Part shown: piece after piece, positions 6,056 to 11,728 of the stretch
How the letters are laid out: each line of letters begins with the position of its first letter
How positions within the stretch are numbered: the stretch's first letter is position 1
NCBI GenBank assembly: GCA_030688705.1
Contig: JAUYJH010000177.1
Span: forward strand, 1-11,728
Origin: Deltaproteobacteria bacterium
Lineage (GTDB): Bacteria; UBA10199; SPLOWO2-01-44-7
Length of the DNA: 11,728 nucleotides
Direction of reading: 5' to 3'
The notes under the pieces: generated by a model
What the model was told of the DNA's origin: nothing
The model's database searches: none
The model's input: only the letters and a program-made list of their open reading frames with translations
Position numbers and translations under genes: made by a program

Positions 6056-6931
6056 GACCTCTCTTTTTTTTCAGTCCATGGTCCACAGTCCATGGTTCCT
6101 GGTCCCAAAATAATGGGCATATTGAATGTGACTCCCGATTCCTTTTCGGATGGGGGGGCTTTTTTGGCGCCGGCCGATGCGGTAAAACAGGCCCTGCAGA
6201 TGGAAAAAGAGGGGGCCGATATCATCGATATCGGCGGGGAGTCGAGCAGGCCCGGTTCCCAATCGATTTCTATTGAAGAAGAATTGAAGCGGATCATTCC
6301 GGTTGTTCAAGAATTGCGCCGCCAATCTCAAATCGCCATTTCTATCGATACGACAAAATCGTTGGTTGCCGCACGGGCCTTGGAAGCCGGCGCTACGATG
6401 ATCAACGATATTTCGGCCGGGCTTGGCGACCCTGAAATGTTTTTTGTTGCCGCAAAATATCAAGTGCCAGTCTGCCTGATGCATATGCAAGGCAAACCAC
6501 AGACGATGCAAAACAGTCCCCATTATGATGATGTAGTGGAAGAGGTGAAACGATTTTTGGCTTTGCGCATAGAGGTGGCGGTAAAAACAGGCATCCCGAA
6601 AAATAAAATCATTATCGATCCGGGGATTGGGTTTGGCAAACGCCTTGGGGATAACATCGCGCTGTTAAAAAATTGCGATCGCTTTCAGGGTTTGGGGTGC
6701 CCCATTTTGATCGGGGCTTCCCGCAAATCTTTTATCGGTCAAATCACCGGGGCACCGGTGCAAGACCGCCTGCCGGGAAGCCTTGCCGCCACGGCTATCG
6801 CGACTCAAAAAGGGGCTTCTATCCTCCGCGTCCATGATGTCGCCGCAACCAAAAATTTCCTGCTGGTTTTTTCAGTTGATATCCGGCTCCAGAATCATTT
6901 TTATAATCCCTTTTTTCTGTGCTGTAGTTAG
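6050..6931 (+). CDS. folP: Dihydropteroate synthase FolP
   Basis: Condenses 6-hydroxymethyl-dihydropterin pyrophosphate with p-aminobenzoate in folate synthesis; this is the sulfonamide target. The 293 residues show the full (beta/alpha)8 signature set: IMGILNVTPDSFSDGG (21-36, Asn26), GGESSRPGS, SIDTT, MINDIS, LMHMQGKPQTMQ, IDPGIGFGK, GASRKSFIG and RVHDV (R260, H262). The first 20 or so residues are unusual: they come from the repeat that provides the ATG and from a short tandem repeat, giving VHGPQSMVPGP. In-frame ATGs at 6092 and 6113 are fallback starts, with no better ribosome site. At the 3' end, residues 275-293 overlap the convergent gene by 60 bp. Total length beyond RVHDV is close to normal, but the tail SVDIRLQNHFYNPFFLCCS looks non-native. 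No terminator separates the convergent genes. Confidence 0.94.
   Translation: MIDLSFFSVHGPQSMVPGPKIMGILNVTPDSFSDGGAFLAPADAVKQALQMEKEGADIIDIGGESSRPGSQSISIEEELKRIIPVVQELRRQSQIAISIDTTKSLVAARALEAGATMINDISAGLGDPEMFFVAAKYQVPVCLMHMQGKPQTMQNSPHYDDVVEEVKRFLALRIEVAVKTGIPKNKIIIDPGIGFGKRLGDNIALLKNCDRFQGLGCPILIGASRKSFIGQITGAPVQDRLPGSLAATAIATQKGASILRVHDVAATKNFLLVFSVDIRLQNHFYNPFFLCCS
6073..6106. repeat. Short tandem repeat (14-bp period) at the folP 5' end
   Basis: AGTCCATGGT occurs at 6073-6082 and again at 6087-6096, followed by a degenerate third part (TTCCTGGTCC). It is translated as VHGPQSMVPGP, upstream of the conserved start of the FolP fold. Each unit contains the palindrome CCATGG. Confidence 0.7.
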
Positions 6932-8476
6932 AGCCGTTGCGCCGTTTGTTGTCCCGCCAATCCGGTCCGCGGCCGCGTCAAGACGATCCTGCATGAGCTT
7001 CTTGGCCGCCTTCATGGCCGCAAAATTGGGCTGTGCCCCGCCGGAGAAAAGCTCCCACATACTGGCTTGAATGACTTGGATGTCCTCTTTAATCTCATTG
7101 ATCACGATAAAAGAGGCATTCAATCCGCCAAGGTCGGTCTGGAAATCGCTTTTTGCCGCCTGCCACTGTTTCATGAAATTGGGAACTTCAAGATCGTGCC
7201 GCGTGTAGGTGATACTGCCGCCATCGGTAATGGTAGTGCAGACGAAATTATCCAAAACCGTCGCCGGGATCACCTGATTGACTTGGGCGGCGCCGAAATC
7301 ACGGTTTTTGCCGTAATCAGCGGAAAGAGCCCCTCCCACGGGGGTCGCACACGCCGCTTTCATGGCGGTGATTTCGGCATCGGTTGAACGGATGGAAGTT
7401 TTGAAGCTGGTAAAACAGGCCCCAAAATCGGCATTCATGGCCTGCTGGGTTGTGGTATCCACGGTTTGATTTTCAAACGACTCCCGGTACTTGGCCTCCA
7501 AATTGGTAAAACAGGTCAGCATGGTATCGACCGCGCTGTTGAAGCGTGTCACCGCATCACCGCTGGAGTTCAGGGCTGTAAAGGCGTTGCCGTATTCCAC
7601 CTTTACCTTAAACGAACGGAGCCGTTTGAAAAAATTGCTGATCGCCTGATCCATCATCGCATTGGCCGCGCTGCTGACAGCATTAAAATCGGCATTGGAA
7701 TCGGCCTTTTCTCCGGCGGTTTCCATGGCGGTGGTGATAAGGCCCACATCAAGACCGGCCGCGTTGGCCGCATCGATCGTCACGTCGGCTAAAAACCCTC
7801 CGGCCTCGGCGGTCAAATCAGCATTATCATTATCCACAGCCCCTTTGAATTTGGCACAATAGTTGGAGAAATCTTTCGACCCGCTTGCCGTATTATTCAC
7901 GAGCTTTTTTCCGAAGGTGCTGTACAGAGCAGGTATCACTCCAAGGTCAATCTTGAGATAATCGACAACACCCCCAGACCCTAAAATCACCGTATGACCG
8001 CCGGCACAGATATGGTTTCTGTCCGCCTCTGTCAGTGTCGGGGATCGAAGCATCATTAACCCAAACATTCCATAGAAGGGGTCATCTGTCCCCGCATCGG
8101 CAAAGCACTTGATCATGGCCTTGGCTTGAACATCCGAGAGCCCATTAACACCGCATTCCACCGTTTCGGTACTCAAAGCGGCGGGGCCCAAGCCTTTACG
8201 GACCACCGTTCCTTTGGCATCTTTAATGGTAAAAACAATCCAGTTGGCATCTGCCACGGTCGGAACACTATCGGTAAAAGTGAAGGCTAGTTTTCCATTG
8301 CTGTCGGCGGTGATAAAGGCACTTGTGGAAATATCGGTCACCGTTCCGTCACTATTCACCTTGCTTAATGTCACTTTGTATCTTTGACCCGCATCCAAGG
8401 CCGATGCCTTGTCGGCACCGATCAGCATTCCGCACGTCACGATCACCGCGAAGAAGAGACGAAAAATATATTTCAT
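6872..8476 (-). CDS. Secreted/periplasmic protein of unknown function, 534 aa
   Basis: I do not recognise a family. The start at 8476 is well supported by AAGGGGGG just upstream. Residues 1-26 are a Sec signal peptide (MKYIFRLFFAVIVTCGML, cleavage likely after ASA). Residues about 30-105 look like a beta-sandwich, with alternating polar and hydrophobic strands such as RYKVTLSKVNSDGTV and GKLAFTFTDSV. The rest is Ala/Asp-rich and largely helical, with amphipathic stretches such as NEIKEDIQVIQASMWELF. The mature part has eight cysteines, an even number compatible with disulfides outside the cytoplasm. There is no transmembrane segment after the signal peptide and no LPXTG or lipobox. It lies 33 bp downstream of a tiny lipoprotein gene on the same strand, probably one operon, and its end overlaps folP. 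A periplasmic or outer-surface role is likely; nothing more specific can be said. Confidence 0.85.
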   Translation of the reverse strand: MKYIFRLFFAVIVTCGMLIGADKASALDAGQRYKVTLSKVNSDGTVTDISTSAFITADSNGKLAFTFTDSVPTVADANWIVFTIKDAKGTVVRKGLGPAALSTETVECGVNGLSDVQAKAMIKCFADAGTDDPFYGMFGLMMLRSPTLTEADRNHICAGGHTVILGSGGVVDYLKIDLGVIPALYSTFGKKLVNNTASGSKDFSNYCAKFKGAVDNDNADLTAEAGGFLADVTIDAANAAGLDVGLITTAMETAGEKADSNADFNAVSSAANAMMDQAISNFFKRLRSFKVKVEYGNAFTALNSSGDAVTRFNSAVDTMLTCFTNLEAKYRESFENQTVDTTTQQAMNADFGACFTSFKTSIRSTDAEITAMKAACATPVGGALSADYGKNRDFGAAQVNQVIPATVLDNFVCTTITDGGSITYTRHDLEVPNFMKQWQAAKSDFQTDLGGLNASFIVINEIKEDIQVIQASMWELFSGGAQPNFAAMKAAKKLMQDRLDAAADRIGGTTNGATALTTAQKKGIIKMILEPDIN

Positions 8477-8479
8477 AAA

Positions 8480-8487
8480 CCCCCCTT
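8480..8487 (-). promoter_or_regulatory. Strong ribosome binding site of the 534-aa secreted protein
   Basis: On the minus strand AAGGGGGG lies 3 nt before the ATG at 8476 (distance to the G-run end). A similar AAAGGGGGAA precedes the lipoprotein start at 8635 (8639-8648). The two genes thus share a G-rich ribosome site that the housekeeping genes here lack. Confidence 0.7.
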
Positions 8488-8509
8488 AAAGAGTTATTGA
8501 TTGTTAAAA

Positions 8510-8635
8510 TTATTGGCCGCTTCCAGAAACGCTTCCGGTGCCTGTCGTGGAATCAGTGCTGGTACCGCCGTTTGTTCCGCAGGAGACGACCCCAAAACTA
8601 AAAACCAACAAAACCCACAAAACATATTTCTTCAT
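8510..8635 (-). CDS. Tiny lipoprotein, 41 aa
   Basis: The minus strand encodes MKKYVLWVLLVFSFGVVSC followed by a 22-residue tail GTNGGTSTDSTTGTGSVSGSGQ. Residues 1-18 form a short lipoprotein signal peptide with two lysines, a hydrophobic core and the lipobox VVSC, with Cys19 as the lipidation site. The mature peptide is only 23 residues, nearly all Gly, Ser and Thr, so it is unstructured and perhaps a surface tether or an entericidin-like small lipoprotein; that comparison is by form only. AAAGGGGGAA (8639-8648) is a strong ribosome site. It is the first gene of a probable two-gene operon with the 534-aa secreted protein. The strong ribosome site, clear signal peptide and lipobox make a chance reading frame unlikely. 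Residue +2 is Gly, which by the usual Asp+2 rule does not signal inner-membrane retention. Confidence 0.75.
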   Translation of the reverse strand: MKKYVLWVLLVFSFGVVSCGTNGGTSTDSTTGTGSVSGSGQ

Positions 8636-8776
8636 ATCTTCCCCCTTTATACGACTATGTATTGATGGATAACCGTGGCGCACGCTATCACTTTTTGGTT
8701 CCCTTTAAAAATAAAAAATAACAGACAAAGCAACTTTTGCTATTCTTTCTGCCGATAACTATTTTGGAGGTGGAAT
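8636..8776. other. Divergent intergenic region between the lipoprotein and the 172-aa gene
   Basis: These 141 bp separate two divergent units, so they should hold promoters for both. The middle (about 8700-8725) is very A+T-rich (runs of A on the plus strand), a plausible UP-element or promoter zone. GGAGG (8766-8770) is a near-perfect ribosome site 6 nt before the ATG at 8777. I find no promoter with good hexamers at proper spacing and a sensible leader, and no clear operator palindrome. Confidence 0.5.
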
Positions 8777-9295
8777 ATGACCGATTTCATGAACCCTGCC
8801 AAGGCCTTTGCCAATTTTGTGGTCCGTCAAGCTGGGGAGAGAGGCATTGTAGAGCTTTCAGAGGCGGAAAATGAGGTGGTTACCCCTTCTGGAGAGATTT
8901 CAGGGGTTCTTCAAGAGGCTTTGCAGGATCTTTATTTGAGCCCTCAAGAGCGTGGGGCTATTTCCGGCATGGATCCGTATTATGATCCCTTTGGTGGAGA
9001 AAGCTTTACAGATAAAGTTTTGAATCATTTGAGAACAAATCAGCCGATTTTTGCGCGGGCCGTCCGGGTCCAAGACCTTTTGAAAAAAGAGACCTGTTCT
9101 TTTTCCGGAGCCGGATTTTTTAAAAAATGTGTCAGTGCCGCCGACAAAGAAGGTTTGCGAAATGAATTGGGACGGCTAAAAGAGATTTTGATTTCTGTCA
9201 GCCGGGACGATTCCGATCCAAAGGTTCGTACAAAGGCCAATGCTTTATTGACAGCCCTTGATGAAAGCCCCAAGATTACGGCCGCAAAAAAATAA
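8777..9295 (+). CDS. Cytoplasmic protein of unknown function, 172 aa
   Basis: I do not recognise this protein. The start is well supported by GGAGG at 8766-8770. It is soluble, with no signal peptide or TM segment, and mostly helical. Visible stretches are an N-terminal helix (FMNPAKAFANFVVRQAGERG), an acidic helix (EISGVLQEALQDLYLSPQERGAI), a Gly/Pro/Tyr-rich turn (GMDPYYDPFGGESF, about 64-77), and C-terminal helices (DKEGLRNELGRLKEILISV and DPKVRTKANALLTALDE). Two cysteines (in KETCSFSG and KKCVSA) lie about 11 residues apart. The gene is divergent from the secreted-protein operon and ends 3 bp before the PilZ gene. The two plus-strand genes are therefore almost certainly co-transcribed and may act together; this is inference from spacing only. 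Confidence 0.8.
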   Translation: MTDFMNPAKAFANFVVRQAGERGIVELSEAENEVVTPSGEISGVLQEALQDLYLSPQERGAISGMDPYYDPFGGESFTDKVLNHLRTNQPIFARAVRVQDLLKKETCSFSGAGFFKKCVSAADKEGLRNELGRLKEILISVSRDDSDPKVRTKANALLTALDESPKITAAKK

Positions 9296-9298
9296 ACC

Positions 9299-9673
9299 AT
9301 GCCCGATTCAAAAAACAGACGAAAATTCGCCCGCCTCGATATTGCGTTAAGCGTCACTTACGCGGTGGAAAGCGGCGCCGGAGAGGCTTCGGAATATGCG
9401 GAAGCCATTAGTTCCGATATCAGCGCCGGCGGTTTGCGGCTCATGACCCCGGCTCCCTTGGAAAATGGAACCCGTCTCGATCTCGAAATTTTTATCGGAG
9501 AAGGAGAGGACCCCCCCATCCAGGCCAAGGGAGAGGTGGTCTGGCAGAATAAAATTGCCGACACCAGTTTTGAAACCGGCGTCGTCATCAACCAGATGGA
9601 CAACAACGCCAAAAAACGGTTCATGGCCTTTGTTTTTGATCAAATGTCCAAATGCATCGGCATTGCGGGGTGA
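9299..9673 (+). CDS. Single-domain PilZ protein (probable c-di-GMP receptor)
   Basis: The 124 residues are essentially one PilZ domain. The c-di-GMP-binding signature is complete: the RxxxR element in NRRKFARLD (R8, R12) and D/NxSxxG as DISAGG (D40, S42, G45). Beta strands follow with LRLMTPAPLENGTRLDLEIFI and the typical GEVVWQNK plus FETGVVI. Stand-alone PilZ proteins usually pass the c-di-GMP signal to a partner protein controlling motility, surface attachment or secretion. The start lies 3 bp after the preceding stop with no Shine-Dalgarno, suggesting translational coupling to the 172-aa protein, which is therefore the first candidate partner. Other nearby candidates are the divergent secreted protein and lipoprotein. 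No diguanylate cyclase or phosphodiesterase gene lies in the window. Confidence 0.9.
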   Translation: MPDSKNRRKFARLDIALSVTYAVESGAGEASEYAEAISSDISAGGLRLMTPAPLENGTRLDLEIFIGEGEDPPIQAKGEVVWQNKIADTSFETGVVINQMDNNAKKRFMAFVFDQMSKCIGIAG

Positions 9674-9683
9674 AAAAGGCGGG

Positions 9684-9711
9684 TTGAAATGGGTTTTTAT
9701 TGTGCTATAAA
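9684..9711 (+). promoter_or_regulatory. Strong candidate sigma70 promoter of purD
   Basis: TTGAAA (9684-9689), a 16-nt spacer and TATAAA (9706-9711) match consensus at 5 of 6 positions each. The -10 ends 8 nt before the purD GTG at 9720, so the expected transcript start (about 9717-9719) is at the start codon. No Shine-Dalgarno is present, which fits a leaderless message. Confidence 0.6.
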
Positions 9712-9719
9712 CCGCCGCT

Positions 9720-10976
9720 GTGAAGATTCTCGTTATCGGAAATGGCGGCCGAGAGCATGTCTTGGCCTGGAAGTTTTCGCAATCTCCCAAAAAACCGCGC
9801 GTTTATTGCGCCCCCGGCAATGCCGGCATTGCCGGGCAGGCGCGGCTGGTGCCTATTGCCGCGACGGATGTTGCCGGTCTTCTGAAATTTGCTTTAAGCG
9901 AGGAGATCGATTTGACTGTTGTCGGTTCTGAAGCCCCGCTGGCATTGGGGATTGTTGATGCCTTCAAAAAAAATCATTTGAAAATTTTTGGTCCCCAGCA
10001 AGAGGCCGCGCGCCTTGAATCGTCCAAAGTCTTTACCAAAGAATTTTGCCGGCGCCATAAAATCCCGCAGGCGGGCTATGCTGTTTTTGACACTTTTGAA
10101 GAGGCCAAAAAGCGGGTGGAGACATCGACCTTTCCGCTGGTCATTAAAGCGGACGGCTTGGCCTCCGGAAAAGGGGTGGTGGTGGCCCAGACCAAAACAG
10201 AGGCGCTGGCCGCGCTGGAAGAGATTCTGGTCAAAAACCGCTTCGGCTCCGCCGGCCGCAGGGTGGTGATTGAAGAATTTTTGAAGGGTGAAGAGGCCTC
10301 TTTTATCGCCGTCTGCGATGGCAATCATGTTTTGCCGCTGGCCTCGGCCAAGGATCACAAGCGTTTGCTGGATGCCGACCGGGGGCCCAACACCGGTGGG
10401 ATGGGCGCTTTCTCGCCGTCGCCTCTGGTGACAAGCGACGTTTATGAAAAAATAATGGAAAAGATCATGCTTCCGGCGGTGAAGGGGATGGTGACGGAAG
10501 GCTTTCCTTTTGTCGGGTTTTTATATGCCGGCCTCATGATCGGCAACGGGGAACCCAGATTGTTGGAGTTCAACGTCCGCTTGGGGGATCCCGAGGCGCA
10601 GGCCATTTTGTTCCGGCTCAAAACCGATTTGATCGATGTTCTGGAGGCGGCGCTTTCCGGACGGTTAAACGAGACGCGTCTTTCGTGGGAGACAAAAGCT
10701 TCCGCCTGTATCGTGATGGCTTCCAAAGGATACCCCGAAAAATCGGAAGAGGGGATTGCGATAGAAGGGCTCCAAGAGGCGGGGGCTCTTCAGGAACTTT
10801 TCGTTTTTCACGCCGGCACGGCATTGAAAGACCATCATATCGTCACCGCCGGCGGCCGTGTGCTGGGTGTGACCGCGCTGGGGAGCGATTTGCCGTCGGC
10901 GCTTGATCTGGCCTATGAAGGGGTCTCCAAAATTTCATGGCCCGGCTGTCAGTACAGAAAGGATATCGGAAAATGA
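9720..10976 (+). CDS. purD: Phosphoribosylamine-glycine ligase PurD
   Basis: GAR synthetase, the second step of de novo purine synthesis: phosphoribosylamine, glycine and ATP give glycinamide ribonucleotide. At 418 residues it is full length. It begins MKILVIGNGGREHVLAWKF, the canonical N-terminal domain start, which fixes the GTG at 9720. The ATP-grasp part shows IKADGLASGKGVVVA, VIEEFLKGEEASFIA, PLASAKDHKRLLDADRGPNTGGMGAFSP and the family signature EFNVRLGDPEAQ (usually RFGDPETQ, a mild variation). The C-terminal domain has HAGTALKD and TAGGRVLGVTA. It follows the PilZ gene by 46 bp with its own good promoter and no visible ribosome site. Its last bases overlap the next gene as ATGA, so the two are translationally coupled. 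No other pur gene is nearby in the window. Confidence 0.96.
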   Translation: MKILVIGNGGREHVLAWKFSQSPKKPRVYCAPGNAGIAGQARLVPIAATDVAGLLKFALSEEIDLTVVGSEAPLALGIVDAFKKNHLKIFGPQQEAARLESSKVFTKEFCRRHKIPQAGYAVFDTFEEAKKRVETSTFPLVIKADGLASGKGVVVAQTKTEALAALEEILVKNRFGSAGRRVVIEEFLKGEEASFIAVCDGNHVLPLASAKDHKRLLDADRGPNTGGMGAFSPSPLVTSDVYEKIMEKIMLPAVKGMVTEGFPFVGFLYAGLMIGNGEPRLLEFNVRLGDPEAQAILFRLKTDLIDVLEAALSGRLNETRLSWETKASACIVMASKGYPEKSEEGIAIEGLQEAGALQELFVFHAGTALKDHHIVTAGGRVLGVTALGSDLPSALDLAYEGVSKISWPGCQYRKDIGK

Positions 10977-11611
10977 CCGAAATCATCCAGATTAACGCGA
11001 AAGTCCCCGAAGCCGAAGAAGTTGCCAGGGCGGCCGATTTTATTTTGAAGGGGGATGTGGTCGCCTATCCCACGGAAACGATCTACGGTCTGGGGACCGA
11101 CGTTTTCAACAAGAAGGCGATCAAAAAAATCTATGATTTAAAATCGCGAGACTACGGTCTTCCCATTTCCGTGCTGGTTTCCAACGCGGCGATGCTTCGC
11201 GAGTTTGTCGATGAAGTGCCGGAGCGGGCGGTGGTGCTGATGCGCCGTTTTTGGCCCGGCCCTCTCACGATTCTTTTTCATGTAAAGGATTCTTTTCCAA
11301 AAAGCCTTGTCACGAACACCGGAAAAATAGGGGTTCGCGTTTCTTCGCATCCGGTGGCTTCGGCCTTGGTTGCCAGGGTGGGGCGCCCCTTGACCACCAC
11401 CAGCGCGAATCTAAGCGGTTTTCCGCCATCCTTAAACGTGAAACACATCCGGAAATATTTTGAAAACCGGCTTGCCTGCATCATTGACGCCGGGGAGCAA
11501 GAACCTTCGCGCGGCTCCACCGTTGTCGACGTCACCGACGAAACCATGCGCATCATCCGCGACGGCGCCATCCCCGCCAACGAAGTGATCCAATGCTTTC
11601 AGCGATCCTAA
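10973..11611 (+). CDS. tsaC: L-threonylcarbamoyladenylate synthase (TsaC/Sua5/YrdC family)
   Basis: Makes threonylcarbamoyl-AMP from threonine, bicarbonate and ATP for the t6A37 modification of ANN-decoding tRNAs. From the ATG at 10973 it has 212 residues: a YrdC domain over nearly the whole length and no Sua5 C-terminal domain. Motifs are YPTETIYGLGTD (32-43), LKSRDYGLPISVLV (56-69, the basic K-x-R element), RFWPGPLTILF, GVRVSSHPVASALV, PLTTTSANLSG, RGSTVVDV and IIRDGAI. The frame is open back to 10937, but 10973 is preferred: it overlaps the purD stop as ATGA and has AAAGGA about 9 nt upstream. PTETIYGLG fits TsaC/Sua5 better than the YciO paralogue. With miaB and tilS it is the third anticodon-loop modification gene in the window. 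Confidence 0.93.
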   Translation: MTEIIQINAKVPEAEEVARAADFILKGDVVAYPTETIYGLGTDVFNKKAIKKIYDLKSRDYGLPISVLVSNAAMLREFVDEVPERAVVLMRRFWPGPLTILFHVKDSFPKSLVTNTGKIGVRVSSHPVASALVARVGRPLTTTSANLSGFPPSLNVKHIRKYFENRLACIIDAGEQEPSRGSTVVDVTDETMRIIRDGAIPANEVIQCFQRS

Positions 11612-11648
11612 AATAATCTTAGAGCCTATCCTAAAACCTGTTGCGCGT

Positions 11649-11718
11649 CCCAATGGCTTCGTTGGGCCACCCCAAAATCCTCACGTACATCCGTGTACGC
11701 TCCGGTTTTGGGGGCCCC
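11649..11718. repeat. Palindrome-rich repeat at the right edge (family D)
   Basis: Behind tsaC there is no further reading frame but a set of hairpins: CCCAATG/CGTTGGG (11649-11655, 11660-11666), a larger stem CCCCAAAA/TTTTGGGG (11670-11677, 11706-11713) enclosing CGTACA/TGTACG (11684-11689, 11694-11699), and the palindrome GGGGCCCC (11711-11718). Compensating symmetry at several levels suggests a REP- or MITE-like element, perhaps starting around the AGAGCCTATCC at 11621-11631. It may also stop transcription, but there is no terminal T-run. The element may continue past the edge. Confidence 0.55.
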
Positions 11719-11728
11719 GGCCCGCCTC

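Noticed and set aside
8737..8765. TTGCTA-17-TATTTT as promoter of the 172-aa gene
   Set aside because: The hexamers and spacing look acceptable, but transcription would then start inside the strong GGAGG ribosome site (8766-8770), which would waste it.
10937..10972. Upstream ATG at 10937 as the tsaC start
   Set aside because: It would overlap purD by 40 bp and add 12 non-family residues. The ATG at 10973 has AAAGGA upstream and the usual ATGA overlap.

Overview
The window looks like a chromosomal segment of a Gram-negative bacterium of deltaproteobacterial grade (Desulfobacterota, Myxococcota or Bdellovibrionota-like). This is an inference, resting on four things: the ftsH-folP linkage, the style of the FtsH AAA module (GSPGTGKT, then GAGLGGGHDEREQT), a PilZ protein, and Sec and lipoprotein signal peptides. 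G+C content is moderate in the housekeeping genes. No rRNA, tRNA, transposase, integrase or CRISPR array is visible.

Layout. The left edge holds the 5' end of an OPT-family transporter on the minus strand. Divergent from it is a tightly packed plus-strand housekeeping run: miaB (tRNA ms2i6A), a DUF151/bifunctional-nuclease protein, tilS (tRNA-Ile lysidine), ftsH (membrane AAA protease) and folP (dihydropteroate synthase). A two-TM protein of unknown function sits between ftsH and folP, bounded by a 37-bp direct repeat. Next comes an accessory block. On the minus strand are a 41-aa lipoprotein and a 534-aa secreted protein, whose gene converges on folP and overlaps its 3' end. On the plus strand, divergent from these, are a 172-aa unknown protein and a PilZ protein. 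The right part returns to housekeeping genes: purD, overlapped ATGA-style by a TsaC/Sua5-type threonylcarbamoyl-AMP synthase gene. The last 100 bases are a palindrome-rich repeat.

The most striking signal is the density of palindromic repeats and where they sit. Three structurally distinct palindromes lie in frame inside essential or near-essential genes: one in miaB and two in tilS. They add or replace about 15-21 residues each, in linker positions, without disturbing catalytic motifs. The family seen in miaB recurs twice as the direct repeat around the two-TM gene. The second of those copies supplies the apparent Shine-Dalgarno and start codon of folP. This resembles in principle the Rickettsia palindromic elements that insert into proteins.

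A second pattern concerns initiation signals. miaB, ftsH and purD lack a clear Shine-Dalgarno but have a sigma70-like -10 hexamer 8-10 nt before the start codon, as expected for leaderless or near-leaderless mRNAs. The accessory genes instead carry strong G-rich ribosome sites. Functionally, miaB, tilS and tsaC are all tRNA-modification genes for decoding, folP and purD serve one-carbon and purine supply, and ftsH is membrane quality control. The accessory block suggests an envelope or c-di-GMP-linked function that cannot be named from sequence.
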